17,915 nucleotides of DNA from an uncultured Anaerovibrio sp. (GCA_902785445.1 CACZYN010000045.1:1-17915), one strand, 5' to 3'. Shown: positions 8,125 through 15,030, counted from the first letter of the stretch. Translations and numbers: made by a program. Notes: generated from the letters alone by a model not told the origin.

Positions 8125-9150
8125 TTACAATAAATCTTTCAGTTTCTTTTCCACATCAGCTGGGTGAATGGTAGCGAGGCATTCCAGGCCCTTCGGGCAG
8201 GCTCGTTTCCAGCAATATTTACATGGCCGGTTAGCTTCGATGGCATTTTCCAGCTGTCCATAAGGACCGTTACGGTTGGCATCCGTTGGGCCCATCACCA
8301 TCACCGTTGGTACACCCAATCCGGCCGCCAAATGCACCGGACCAGTATCCCCACCTACCACTGCCTTGGCATTTTTTATCACATGGGCCAGCTGCTTTAG
8401 GGTGGTTTTCCCCACCAAAATAATTGGCGGTATTTCCGCTGCCGCATCAATTTCTCCCGCCAGGGTGCTATCCAGTATTCCGTCACCAATAATCACCGGA
8501 ATAATCTTCCGGTCGTACAGCCAATCACTGACCTGAGCATAATACCGGGTTGGCCATCTTTTGTTAGGCCAGTTCGCTCCTACCGCCAACACCACATAAG
8601 GATTTTCCATACGAATCCCCGCCTGCTGCATAGCGCCTTCCGCCGCCTGCTGATCCCGCTGCGAGATTTCCATTGGAAAAACTACCTTTTCCACCTTACA
8701 GCCCAAGGCTCTGGCCACATCCAGATACCGCTCCACAATATGGCCATTAGCATTTGGTCCTACCACAGGTTTGCTCACCTTATGGCTCATTTCCCGCATA
8801 TTACAGGTACCCAGCCGTACAGGGGCCTTGGCACTCCAGGCAATGGCTGCTGATTTAAACAGCCCCTGTAAATCTAAGGAAGCATCATACTTATCTGCAT
8901 TTAAAATCTTGGTAAAGGGACCATAATTTTTTAAAAATCCCCTAAAGGATTTAAATTTCTTCTTTTCAAAAACAATAATGTCGTCTATATAAGGATTATC
9001 CTTCAGTATATCGTAAGCTGGGGGTTCCACAACCCAGGTTACTCTGGCTTCCGGATAAGTCTCCTTTATGGCATAAGAAACCGGCAGGGCATGAATAACA
9101 TCCCCGATAGCACTGAGTTTGACCACTAAAACACTTTTTATGTCCTTCAT
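8125..9150 (-). CDS. GT9 heptosyltransferase, WaaC/heptosyltransferase I-like
   Basis: A 341-residue family 9 glycosyltransferase. SVLVVKLSAIGDVIHALPV (6-24), TWVVEPP (38-44) and SLDLQGLFKSA (91-101) closely follow the pattern of WaaC, the enzyme that adds the first heptose to Kdo2-lipid A. The catalytic Asp position is Asp17. Further signatures are VGANWPNKRWP (190-200), GGDTGPVHLAAG (266-277) and MGPTD (286-290). The C-terminal Cys cluster is Cys310, 313, 318, 324. It is the first heptosyltransferase after the ADP-heptose synthesis genes hldA2 and hldC and overlaps hldC by 4 nt (ATGA), so donor synthesis and first use are translationally coupled. Assignment to GT9 is sure; assignment as heptosyltransferase I is a good inference. 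Confidence 0.88.
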   Translation of the reverse strand: MKDIKSVLVVKLSAIGDVIHALPVSYAIKETYPEARVTWVVEPPAYDILKDNPYIDDIIVFEKKKFKSFRGFLKNYGPFTKILNADKYDASLDLQGLFKSAAIAWSAKAPVRLGTCNMREMSHKVSKPVVGPNANGHIVERYLDVARALGCKVEKVVFPMEISQRDQQAAEGAMQQAGIRMENPYVVLAVGANWPNKRWPTRYYAQVSDWLYDRKIIPVIIGDGILDSTLAGEIDAAAEIPPIILVGKTTLKQLAHVIKNAKAVVGGDTGPVHLAAGLGVPTVMVMGPTDANRNGPYGQLENAIEANRPCKYCWKRACPKGLECLATIHPADVEKKLKDLL

Positions 9151-9620
9151 TGCTCTGCTCCCGCCTGGATTTTCTTAATCACATTGGTGGTGGAACGACC
9201 CTCCACCAATTTTACCAACTCCACCTGGCCACCATATTTCTGCACAATCTGGCCCTCCGGCAGAGTTTCAATGGTATAGTCTCCTCCCTTAACATAAACA
9301 TCAGGATGGACCTTGGTAATCAAGGCTTCGGCTGTGGGCTCGTCAAAGATTACCACATAATCCACGCAACCTAAAGCACCTACCACTTCCGCCCGGTCCA
9401 GCTCGTTATTGATAGGACGGGTTGGGCCCTTTATACGTCGGACAGAGGCATCACTATTTAAGCCCAGCACCAGACAATCGCCAAAGGAACGGGCCGTATT
9501 CAAATACCGTACATGACCGGCATGGAGAATATCAAAACAGCCATTGGTGAACACCACTTTCTGGCCACCCTCCCGCAAAATCTGGCAAAATTCTTCTATT
9601 TTTTCAGCAGCTATTAGCAT
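9147..9620 (-). CDS. hldC: D-glycero-beta-D-manno-heptose 1-phosphate adenylyltransferase (RfaE domain II)
   Basis: A 157-residue nucleotidyltransferase that transfers AMP from ATP to heptose 1-phosphate, giving ADP-D-glycero-D-manno-heptose. It corresponds to the C-terminal domain of bifunctional HldE (also called rfaE2). Visible motifs are VFTNGCFDILHAGHVRYL (23-40), with the HxGH motif of the cytidylyltransferase superfamily at His33-His36, the NSDASVRRIKGPTRP block (55-69), DVYVKGGDY (107-115) and the C-terminal GRSTT (141-145), which binds the nucleotide phosphates. Length and motifs match stand-alone copies. It lies 12 nt downstream of the divergent HldA-like kinase gene, as though the two halves of HldE were side by side, and overlaps the WaaC-like gene by 4 nt. 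Confidence 0.94.
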   Translation of the reverse strand: MLIAAEKIEEFCQILREGGQKVVFTNGCFDILHAGHVRYLNTARSFGDCLVLGLNSDASVRRIKGPTRPINNELDRAEVVGALGCVDYVVIFDEPTAEALITKVHPDVYVKGGDYTIETLPEGQIVQKYGGQVELVKLVEGRSTTNVIKKIQAGAEQ

Positions 9621-9632
9621 AAAATCCCTCTT

Positions 9633-10628
9633 TTAACATCTGCTTTGAACAAAATCCCGGAGTTCCTGGGCGGAAACCACCGCCGTACCCATTTTTCGTA
9701 CGGCAATACCGGAAGCGATATTGGATAAAGTGGCTGCCGCCAGGGGCTCTACTCCTGCCGCCAAGGCCAATATTACCGTGGCCACACAGGTATCTCCAGC
9801 ACCGGACACATCAAAAACCTCGCTCTTATCAGAAACCGGAATGTGATTGACCGAGCCATCAGCCCCAAACAAGGTCATGCCCTCTTCTCCCCGGGTTATA
9901 AGCACGCCCTTGGCCGACATTTTTTCCAAAAGCTCCTTGCCGGCCTCCACAAGCTCAGCTTCGCTATTTAGAGAACGCCCTACAGCCGCCGCCAGCTCCG
10001 CATCATTTTGCTTAATGTAATCCACGGATTTAAACCGCAAAATATCGTACCGGGAATCCACAATCGTAGGAATGTGGTGTTCCTGGCAATAGGTCAAAAT
10101 CAGCTTTTTTAGTTTGTCGGTGATGGTGCCGCTGCCGTAATCGCTAAGGACAACCCCCTTAACCTGGGGTAAAACCAGGTTTAAATATTGGCTTAGCTGT
10201 TCCTCCTGATCTGCATTCATCGGTGCTTTGCTTTCCTTATCGATGCGCACCACCTGCTGACTTACCGTAGTCCTTCCCCCAGCAATAACCCGAGTTTTGG
10301 AAATGGTTGGCCGATTTGCATCCCGCACAAAACCATTTATATCCACGCCCCGCTCAGCTAAAATCCTGGTCAGGCCATTGGCACCGCTGTCATCCCCTAA
10401 AAGGCCCGCAGCGTGGACTACGCCACCCAAAGTAGCGGCATTATTTACCACATTGGCGGCCCCACCGGCCACTACCCGTTCGGCAGCCTGCTCCAGCACC
10501 AACACCGGAGCTTCCCGGGAAATCCGTGAAATGGTCCCCTCCAGATAAATATCTGCTATCATATCGCCAATTATCAGGACTTCACTGCCCTGGATTTTCT
10601 CTATGACCTCTAATAATGCTTTATCCAT
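9633..10628 (-). CDS. Second HldA-like PfkB-family kinase (divergent paralogue)
   Basis: A 331-residue PfkB-family sugar kinase related to RfaE domain I. I start it at 10628 because AAAGGAG lies 6 nt upstream of that ATG; the in-frame ATG at 10649 has no ribosome-binding site and lies inside lptD. Family motifs are GDMIADIYLEGTISRISREA (21-40), GGAANVVNNAATLG (55-68), LSDYGSG (161-167) and DVSGAGDT (273-280), with the catalytic Asp intact. It departs from canonical HldA in the middle: the DPKG motif reads DSRYD (191-195), and TPN..E is replaced by KQNDAE (206-211). DSR-type members exist in the wider RfaE/PfkB family, so the change may mark another substrate or a separate lineage. Its position directly before hldC suggests a heptose phosphate substrate. 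It cannot be decided from sequence which of the two kinases feeds the pathway. Confidence 0.8.
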   Translation of the reverse strand: MDKALLEVIEKIQGSEVLIIGDMIADIYLEGTISRISREAPVLVLEQAAERVVAGGAANVVNNAATLGGVVHAAGLLGDDSGANGLTRILAERGVDINGFVRDANRPTISKTRVIAGGRTTVSQQVVRIDKESKAPMNADQEEQLSQYLNLVLPQVKGVVLSDYGSGTITDKLKKLILTYCQEHHIPTIVDSRYDILRFKSVDYIKQNDAELAAAVGRSLNSEAELVEAGKELLEKMSAKGVLITRGEEGMTLFGADGSVNHIPVSDKSEVFDVSGAGDTCVATVILALAAGVEPLAAATLSNIASGIAVRKMGTAVVSAQELRDFVQSRC

Positions 10629-10642
10629 TTCCGGCTCCTTTA

Positions 10643-12175
10643 TTACCATGGATTAAACTGCAGGGTAAAGGCCACTTCATGACGCTTCACCCGATAGCGG
10701 GTAATTAACTGATAACAATGCATATCATGGAACCAATATACGTCCATATCCTGCAATTTATGGGTTGAAGCATCAAAGGCTGAGCCCACCACAAAACGAT
10801 TGCTGTTATCCAGACGATAGCTCACGCCCGCGGCAATTTTTCGGGAATAACTGTCCAAATCAAAGTCAAACAACGTATTTTTGCTATTAGCCTGGGAAAA
10901 ACTGTACAGCGCATAGTATGCCCACCGATTATCCACGTGGCGTCGCAAAATTGCTGTATAGCCAAAACCCTTGACATCGGACGTATTAGCAGATTCCTTT
11001 GTAATGGAATAACTGGTACTCAAATATAGCTTATGATTGCCACCCAAATCAATGGCATCACGACTTAAACCTAAACCATAATAGGTATGCATACTGTGAG
11101 TATTCTTCTGGCTCCAGGAACCCCGCTCATAGGAGAAACCCAAAGTATATGGTGTATGGCCTACCCTAATGGACTTGGAATAAAGAAATGACGGGGATTT
11201 TTTTAACCAAACATGATCATGTCCCTCGAAATAACCAGTGGTTAGCTCAAAGGTTCCCAAGGTATTATCCCAAATAATGCTGGCATTATTGCGGAAATGA
11301 TGCTTGGTCGTGAATTTCCAATTAGTATACAAGGATAAATTGTGGGTAAGGTAATAGCGAAAATCCTTGCTTAACCATAAGCCATCATCCTTGTTATGGC
11401 CAATCTTCGGCAACTGCTGACTGCCATCCTCACCATTCAACTTGAAGGTTTTCTTCTTGGTGGAATATACCGGTATACTGCCCAACCAAAACTTCATGTC
11501 GTAACAAATCATCTTGTCATTAGGATAGATTTCAATCATGGAAGCCGTACAACGGTAATCCGGATTGGCCGCGGAGCACTTGGTCATGTAGCCATCATAG
11601 GCAATGATTTTATCTGGATAAAGCTCAATGCGTTTAGCTTTGATATACTGATGGTCTACCTTACCGTTGACATCTTCCATATGGCCGATTTTCGTGCCGT
11701 AATTATACTGGGTTCTATAACCATCCAAGATAATTTTGGCTTGGTCCGGTGTCATTTGCAGCATGTGCCCTTTGCCAGGAACATTGATCTCATTTTGCAC
11801 CAGATTGCCATCACTATGTTCACTTTGGAACCGTTGAGCATCCAATGTGGTGATTTTCACCTTGCCAGTAGCCGAAAAATCACCATTGCGCTGATCATAA
11901 ACCAAATCGTCGCCTTCCACAGCCACTGGCACATTCTTGGTAGGATCCAAAGGATCCCGTAGATTCTTGCGCATTTCCAAGGCATCCCGCACCAATTGCT
12001 TTTGCTCCTCAGTGAGGAAACTGCTTCTGGCCTCCCGGCGGTCGTTCTCTATATAATCTAACAGGTCAGCATTAGTATCTGTATCACTGTTATAGACACT
12101 TGCGTAGGCAGCTGGCATTGCCGTTGCTGTAAACACAAGGCCTGAACACAATAATGCTTTTAATTTTTTATTCAT
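10643..12175 (-). CDS. lptD: LptD-like LPS-assembly outer-membrane protein (OstA family)
   Basis: A 510-residue exported protein. Residues 1-25 form a signal peptide (lysines, hydrophobic core, then PAAYA/S). After a charged linker, residues 85-230 form an OstA/LptA-like beta-jellyroll domain, seen in VEGDDLVYDQRNGDFSATGK (87-106) and repeats of the type I-x-L-Y-P-D/N-K. The remainder has alternating aromatic/polar strands and ends in Trp510, as in outer-membrane beta-barrels. LptD, with the lipoprotein LptE, inserts LPS into the outer leaflet. It is shorter than E. coli LptD (about 780 residues) and has few cysteines, so the enteric disulfide pattern cannot apply. It is the first gene of the heptose/core operon, with a promoter 30-57 nt upstream and a GGGGA ribosome site. 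A general LptA/OstA-domain barrel is the alternative reading. Confidence 0.75.
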   Translation of the reverse strand: MNKKLKALLCSGLVFTATAMPAAYASVYNSDTDTNADLLDYIENDRREARSSFLTEEQKQLVRDALEMRKNLRDPLDPTKNVPVAVEGDDLVYDQRNGDFSATGKVKITTLDAQRFQSEHSDGNLVQNEINVPGKGHMLQMTPDQAKIILDGYRTQYNYGTKIGHMEDVNGKVDHQYIKAKRIELYPDKIIAYDGYMTKCSAANPDYRCTASMIEIYPNDKMICYDMKFWLGSIPVYSTKKKTFKLNGEDGSQQLPKIGHNKDDGLWLSKDFRYYLTHNLSLYTNWKFTTKHHFRNNASIIWDNTLGTFELTTGYFEGHDHVWLKKSPSFLYSKSIRVGHTPYTLGFSYERGSWSQKNTHSMHTYYGLGLSRDAIDLGGNHKLYLSTSYSITKESANTSDVKGFGYTAILRRHVDNRWAYYALYSFSQANSKNTLFDFDLDSYSRKIAAGVSYRLDNSNRFVVGSAFDASTHKLQDMDVYWFHDMHCYQLITRYRVKRHEVAFTLQFNPW

Positions 12176-12204
12176 GGACTAGTCCCCTATCTAAAGTTAC
12201 TCAC

Positions 12205-12232
12205 ACTATATGATACTCCATTTACCCGTCAA
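12205..12232 (-). promoter_or_regulatory. Probable sigma-70 promoter of the lptD-core operon
   Basis: On the minus strand TTGACG (12227-12232) is followed, after 16 nt, by TATAGT (12205-12210). Both hexamers match consensus at 5 of 6 positions. It lies between the terminator of the preceding gene and the lptD ATG at 12175, so it is placed to drive the 13-gene operon that extends past position 1. Predicted from sequence only. Confidence 0.6.
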
Positions 12233-12240
12233 ATACAAGC

Positions 12241-12273
12241 AAAGGAAAACCCCTCCGGCATTAGCCGGAAGGG
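12241..12273 (-). terminator. Intrinsic terminator after the 12289-13209 gene
   Basis: Read on the minus strand, a GC-rich stem of 10 pairs (arms 12264-12273 and 12250-12259, with one G-T pair) closes a 4-nt loop and is followed by TTTTCCTTT. It ends the transcript of the secreted hypothetical protein, 15 nt past its stop, and separates it from the lptD promoter. Confidence 0.85.
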
Positions 12274-12288
12274 CTAAAATATCATTGA

Positions 12289-13209
12289 TCAGTTACCAGT
12301 GGTAGGAATCGCATAAACATTGTTGTCACTGCTGGTCTGAATATACAGCTCTGTGCCTTCTGGCAAATTAATATTCTTACCCTTAACAAAGGCACCACCA
12401 ATTATCCCTATTGGACCGAGAACAATCATACCTGCCAAGCTGGCTCCAGCTGCCATGCCCAGCTGCTCCATGTTTTTCTTGGATTCTTCGCCCAGGGTCA
12501 TAGCCATAAGACTGCCATCTACAGCTTCAATGTCCTTGAAATCAATCTCAATTTCCGCATCGCGGCCAAAGTTCTTGGCCTGGGAAACCTTCTTGATGAC
12601 ACCTTCACCTGGTGCTCCCTTGGTGATAATCAACATGTCATTTTCAATAACATCCTCTGCTGCCTGATACTTAACAATATCCCCAGCCTTAAGATTCTTG
12701 GCGTTAATTGGGGTAACCAGAGAAACCTTCACCAAAGTATTCGCCGGAACGGCCACCTGAGTCAAAGGAATAGTAGTAGAACCAAAGGCAAAGGATGCCA
12801 AACTCTCTATACGGGATTTAAAGGAACCATCGCTGTTCTTTCCGTTAATGACGTTTTCCATTTTGCTGACTCTGCTCTGAACCGAATCCATGCTTACATC
12901 ATGGGAAATAGTCCATTCCAAAGCATTAAGCTGGGTCAGAATCGATGGAGTATTGGTATTATCAAAGGTGGTGTCGTACAATGTATTGATTCTGTCCATC
13001 ATGCCGCCACTACCTTTGGTACCCTCGTAATCGTTTTCCAGGCGCTCAATACGTTCCACAATGGCACCAGTCTGAGCAGCACCGTATACAGCCTTTTCTA
13101 CAGCCTCCAGTTTGCCATTAGCGGTGTTTGGCACCTCAGCAAAGGCGGTACCCAAAGAAGAAAAGAGAAACACGGCACTTATTAATACACTGAATAATTT
13201 TCTAATCAT
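12289..13209 (-). CDS. Secreted protein with short coiled repeats and a conserved beta-domain, function unknown
   Basis: A 306-residue exported protein. Residues 1-24 are a signal peptide ending TAFA/E. Residues 30-145 contain about three imperfect units built on an amphipathic pattern like VYG..(G)..RIE.LE..(Y)G, for example KAVYGAAQTGAIVERIERLE and then DGSFKSRIESLASFAFG, which suggests a short helical or coiled-coil repeat region. Residues 150-240 form a beta-rich domain beginning VAVPANTLVKVSLVTPINAK and containing KAGDIVKY and KGAPGEGVIKKV; similar valine-proline-alanine-x-threonine domains occur in many exported proteins of diderms. A Gly/Ala-rich hydrophobic segment (250-275) precedes LPEGTELYIQT. 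I know no function. It is a single-gene unit with AGGAGG 8 nt before its ATG, its own promoter candidate and its own terminator, between the porin and lptD, so an envelope role is likely. Confidence 0.8.
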   Translation of the reverse strand: MIRKLFSVLISAVFLFSSLGTAFAEVPNTANGKLEAVEKAVYGAAQTGAIVERIERLENDYEGTKGSGGMMDRINTLYDTTFDNTNTPSILTQLNALEWTISHDVSMDSVQSRVSKMENVINGKNSDGSFKSRIESLASFAFGSTTIPLTQVAVPANTLVKVSLVTPINAKNLKAGDIVKYQAAEDVIENDMLIITKGAPGEGVIKKVSQAKNFGRDAEIEIDFKDIEAVDGSLMAMTLGEESKKNMEQLGMAAGASLAGMIVLGPIGIIGGAFVKGKNINLPEGTELYIQTSSDNNVYAIPTTGN

Positions 13210-13276
13210 GTAACAAGCCTCCTAAACTACAGATTTTATAACTCTGATATAATGCCTCTAATATAAATCCATAAAT

Positions 13277-13305
13277 AGTATAACTCATTTGTTCTATTTT
13301 TTCCA
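13277..13305 (-). promoter_or_regulatory. Candidate promoter of the 12289-13209 gene
   Basis: On the minus strand TGGAAA (13300-13305) and TATACT (13277-13282) are 17 nt apart, leaving a 5' leader of about 60 nt before the ATG at 13209. The -35 matches consensus only 4 of 6, and the region is AT-rich, so other -10 elements are possible. Confidence 0.4.
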
Positions 13306-13393
13306 TCCCCCCTTTCCACGGCTTAATCGAAGCTGCAAAAAATTCCCCAAAAAAATGCTAGACTTTTACCTAAAGTTTTGCTACTATTCACTT

Positions 13394-13475
13394 GAGCTGC
13401 AAATGCAGTTTACTCAAAAGCACTTATTTTTATATTATCTTTTGCTTTCGCCAGACCTTTGTGTCTGGCTTTTTT
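13394..13475 (+). ncRNA. Candidate small RNA ending at a plus-strand intrinsic terminator
   Basis: A strong plus-strand terminator (13450-13475) has no plus-strand gene upstream. About 80 nt before it lies a weak promoter-like pair, TAGACT (13359-13364) and TACTAT (13382-13387), 17 nt apart. Just after it is a hairpin in which TTGAG-CTGC (13392-13400) pairs with GCAG (13105-type arm at 13405-13408) and CTCAA (13413-13417). The interval could be a small non-coding transcript of about 80 nt facing the end of the porin gene. A 67-codon open frame at 13289-13492 crosses the terminator and looks non-coding. This is a prediction from structure only; the terminator may instead be a relic of a lost gene. 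Confidence 0.3.
13450..13475 (+). terminator. Plus-strand intrinsic terminator without an evident gene
   Basis: A perfect 7-bp stem, GCCAGAC (13450-13456) and GTCTGGC (13463-13469), with a 6-nt loop, is followed by TTTTTT (13470-13475) and then CTTTT. In minus orientation the stem is not followed by a T run, so it works only for plus-strand transcription. Confidence 0.75.
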
Positions 13476-13497
13476 CTTTTCATAAACAATAACAAAG

Positions 13498-13540
13498 AAA
13501 AATCCTGTCTACCAGAAGTATATCTGATATACAGGATTTT
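13498..13540 (-). terminator. Intrinsic terminator of the OmpM-like porin gene
   Basis: Outer arms AAAATCCTGT and ACAGGATTTTT (minus strand; ends near 13540 and 13498) form a stem whose second arm runs into the T tract. A smaller inverted repeat (TATATCAGATATA) lies inside the loop. It starts 15 nt past the porin stop codon. The A/T ends of the stem mean it could act in both directions and also stop plus-strand transcripts. Confidence 0.7.
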
Positions 13541-13555
13541 ATCATTTGAATCTGA

Positions 13556-14902
13556 TTAAAAAATGAATTCCAACTTACCGAAGTATTTGCTGCCGTCTGT
13601 ATCAGCATCGGCGGTGAATTCCTTGCCCTTAAAGTAAGCCAGGGAGCCCACTACATTGGTAACCGGTGTAAAGGATACTCCAAATTCCCAACCCTTCTGA
13701 TTTTGGTTACCAGTAGCCATTACACCATCAAATGCTGGACTTGGAGCCGCTGCACGGGTAAGGTAACGATACCCGGCATACACGCCAAAGGAGCCAGGTA
13801 CTTCCGGTCTTGCCTCACCATAGGATAACTGAACGTTATAGGCCTTCTTCATAGAAGCATCTACATCAGAGCCTTTGGTATTCTTGGCATAAGCTGCCGC
13901 CAAACTTACCTTATCGCTAAAATTATAGGCACCACCCACACTCCAAATATTCAGGGAATCGTCGGTATAATCATCCAAACCAATATATTCCCCTACTTTG
14001 GTGCTACGGAAGGTATGGTATGCCGCACCAAAGGTATACTTGTCAGTGGCAGTCAACACCTCCAAGGAACCATAGCTGGCCACTGGAGAATTAAGGGCAG
14101 GATCGCCTATCAGCATGCCCTCTTCGGTACTATGTTTGCCTGGATCAAAGTTAAAGCGGCCAACCCGCAAAATACCCTTCCACTTATCGCCATAGGATAC
14201 CTGAGCGCCAGCGATAGCATCGCTTACCACCAAGCCACTATCTGCTTCCGTTTCAATTGGTACATGACCCAGCATAATATTTCCACTATCCGAGAAATCT
14301 GTTTCCGCAAAAATTTCCTTCACGCTAAAGTAAGAACCATTGTAAGGCACATCATCACCAGCGGTGGAAGCATGAGCGGCGTTGGCATCCATGGCAAATT
14401 CCATTGTGGCATGCGCTTTCCAATGTTCATTAATATTCATGGTCGGACTAAGTGCGAGCATTACCTTCTGACCGGTAGTTTTTCCATTTGGACGGCGGTC
14501 ACTGTTATACTCGTAAGATACAGCACCTTCCCATATAACATTATCCAGACGCTTTTCAATATCATCTAAGCGGATACCTAGATTAGTGAGCTCATCCTTA
14601 AACTCCACCACCAATTTATCCACCATAGCCTTGTCAACCCCTGAAGCACCCACGCCTTTAGACTGCTTAGCCATGGCCTTGGCCACAATCTGAGCCATCT
14701 CATAGCGGGTCATCAATTGATTGCCCCGGAAATTTCCATCTGGATAGCCATTCACCACACCATCCTGTTGCAACTGACTTACCGCATCATAGGCCCAATG
14801 GTCTGCCGGTACATCAGTAAAAGGATTAACTGCGGCAAAGGTTGTGCTGGCTGCACCAATCACCAATGCCGTGGTAACAGCTGTTACTACACTCTTTTTC
14901 AT
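13556..14902 (-). CDS. ompM: OmpM-type outer-membrane porin with N-terminal SLH domain
   Basis: A 448-residue exported protein, started at 14902 where MKKSVV opens a signal peptide (cleavage near residues 23-24, TFA/A) and GGAGGT lies 10 nt upstream; an in-frame ATG at 14959 would place 19 unrelated residues before it and overlap the promoter. Residues 25-78 are one SLH domain (NPFTDVPADHWAYDAV, GYPDGNF, and MTRYEMAQIVAKAM). Residues 85-121 form a short coiled coil (FKDELTNLGIRLDDIEKRLD). The rest is a beta-barrel ending in Phe448. In Veillonella and Selenomonas such proteins (OmpM, Mep45) tie the outer membrane to peptidoglycan carrying a polyamine through the SLH domain and also form pores. 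This is the clearest taxonomic marker for Negativicutes in the window. It is transcribed alone, with its own promoter and terminator. Confidence 0.92.
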   Translation of the reverse strand: MKKSVVTAVTTALVIGAASTTFAAVNPFTDVPADHWAYDAVSQLQQDGVVNGYPDGNFRGNQLMTRYEMAQIVAKAMAKQSKGVGASGVDKAMVDKLVVEFKDELTNLGIRLDDIEKRLDNVIWEGAVSYEYNSDRRPNGKTTGQKVMLALSPTMNINEHWKAHATMEFAMDANAAHASTAGDDVPYNGSYFSVKEIFAETDFSDSGNIMLGHVPIETEADSGLVVSDAIAGAQVSYGDKWKGILRVGRFNFDPGKHSTEEGMLIGDPALNSPVASYGSLEVLTATDKYTFGAAYHTFRSTKVGEYIGLDDYTDDSLNIWSVGGAYNFSDKVSLAAAYAKNTKGSDVDASMKKAYNVQLSYGEARPEVPGSFGVYAGYRYLTRAAAPSPAFDGVMATGNQNQKGWEFGVSFTPVTNVVGSLAYFKGKEFTADADTDGSKYFGKLEFIF

Positions 14903-14947
14903 ATGCAAAAATACCTCCAATACTGCAATATTATCTTCACGCAAAAG

Positions 14948-14976
14948 ATAATACCACAAAATTAGAGGTATTGCAA
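14948..14976 (-). promoter_or_regulatory. Promoter of the OmpM-like porin gene
   Basis: On the minus strand TTGCAA (14971-14976) and TATTAT (14948-14953) are exactly 17 nt apart, about 46 nt before the ATG at 14902. It also supports the later start codon, since the earlier ATG at 14959 lies inside this promoter. Confidence 0.7.
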
Positions 14977-14991
14977 ATGATTATCAATTTA
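14973..14991. promoter_or_regulatory. Fur-box-like operator over the porin -35
   Basis: The stretch centred on TGATTATCA (14978-14986) resembles the core of the Fur consensus; in the 15 bases from AATGATTATC onward about 12 agree with the E. coli box. It overlaps the -35 of the porin promoter, where a repressor could act. The region is AT-rich, so a chance match is quite possible. Confidence 0.3.
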
Positions 14992-15017
14992 TTTCTCAAT
15001 TAAAAATTCTTTTAAAA
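14992..15017. other. Probable junction between two unrelated DNA segments
   Basis: To the left are balanced-composition Negativicutes LPS and porin genes on the minus strand, intact to the porin promoter (14976). To the right, from the ribosome-binding site of the Fic gene (about 15018), all DNA is strongly AT-rich, on the plus strand and of clostridial type. The changeover must fall in this short AT-rich gap. No integrase, transposase, terminal inverted repeat or tRNA is seen nearby. The exact base cannot be set by eye. Confidence 0.6.
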
Positions 15018-15030
15018 CAGAGGCATAATT

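Noticed and set aside
10629..10649. Longer second kinase starting at 10649
   Set aside because: That ATG has no ribosome site, while the in-frame ATG at 10628 has AAAGGAG at good spacing.
13289..13492. A 67-codon plus-strand frame in the porin/hypothetical gap
   Set aside because: It is rich in Phe, Leu and Tyr from AT-rich DNA, has no ribosome site, and runs through a strong intrinsic terminator.
14903..14959. Longer porin starting at 14959
   Set aside because: It would place 19 residues before a normal signal peptide and lie within the promoter; GGAGGT and MKKSVV support 14902.
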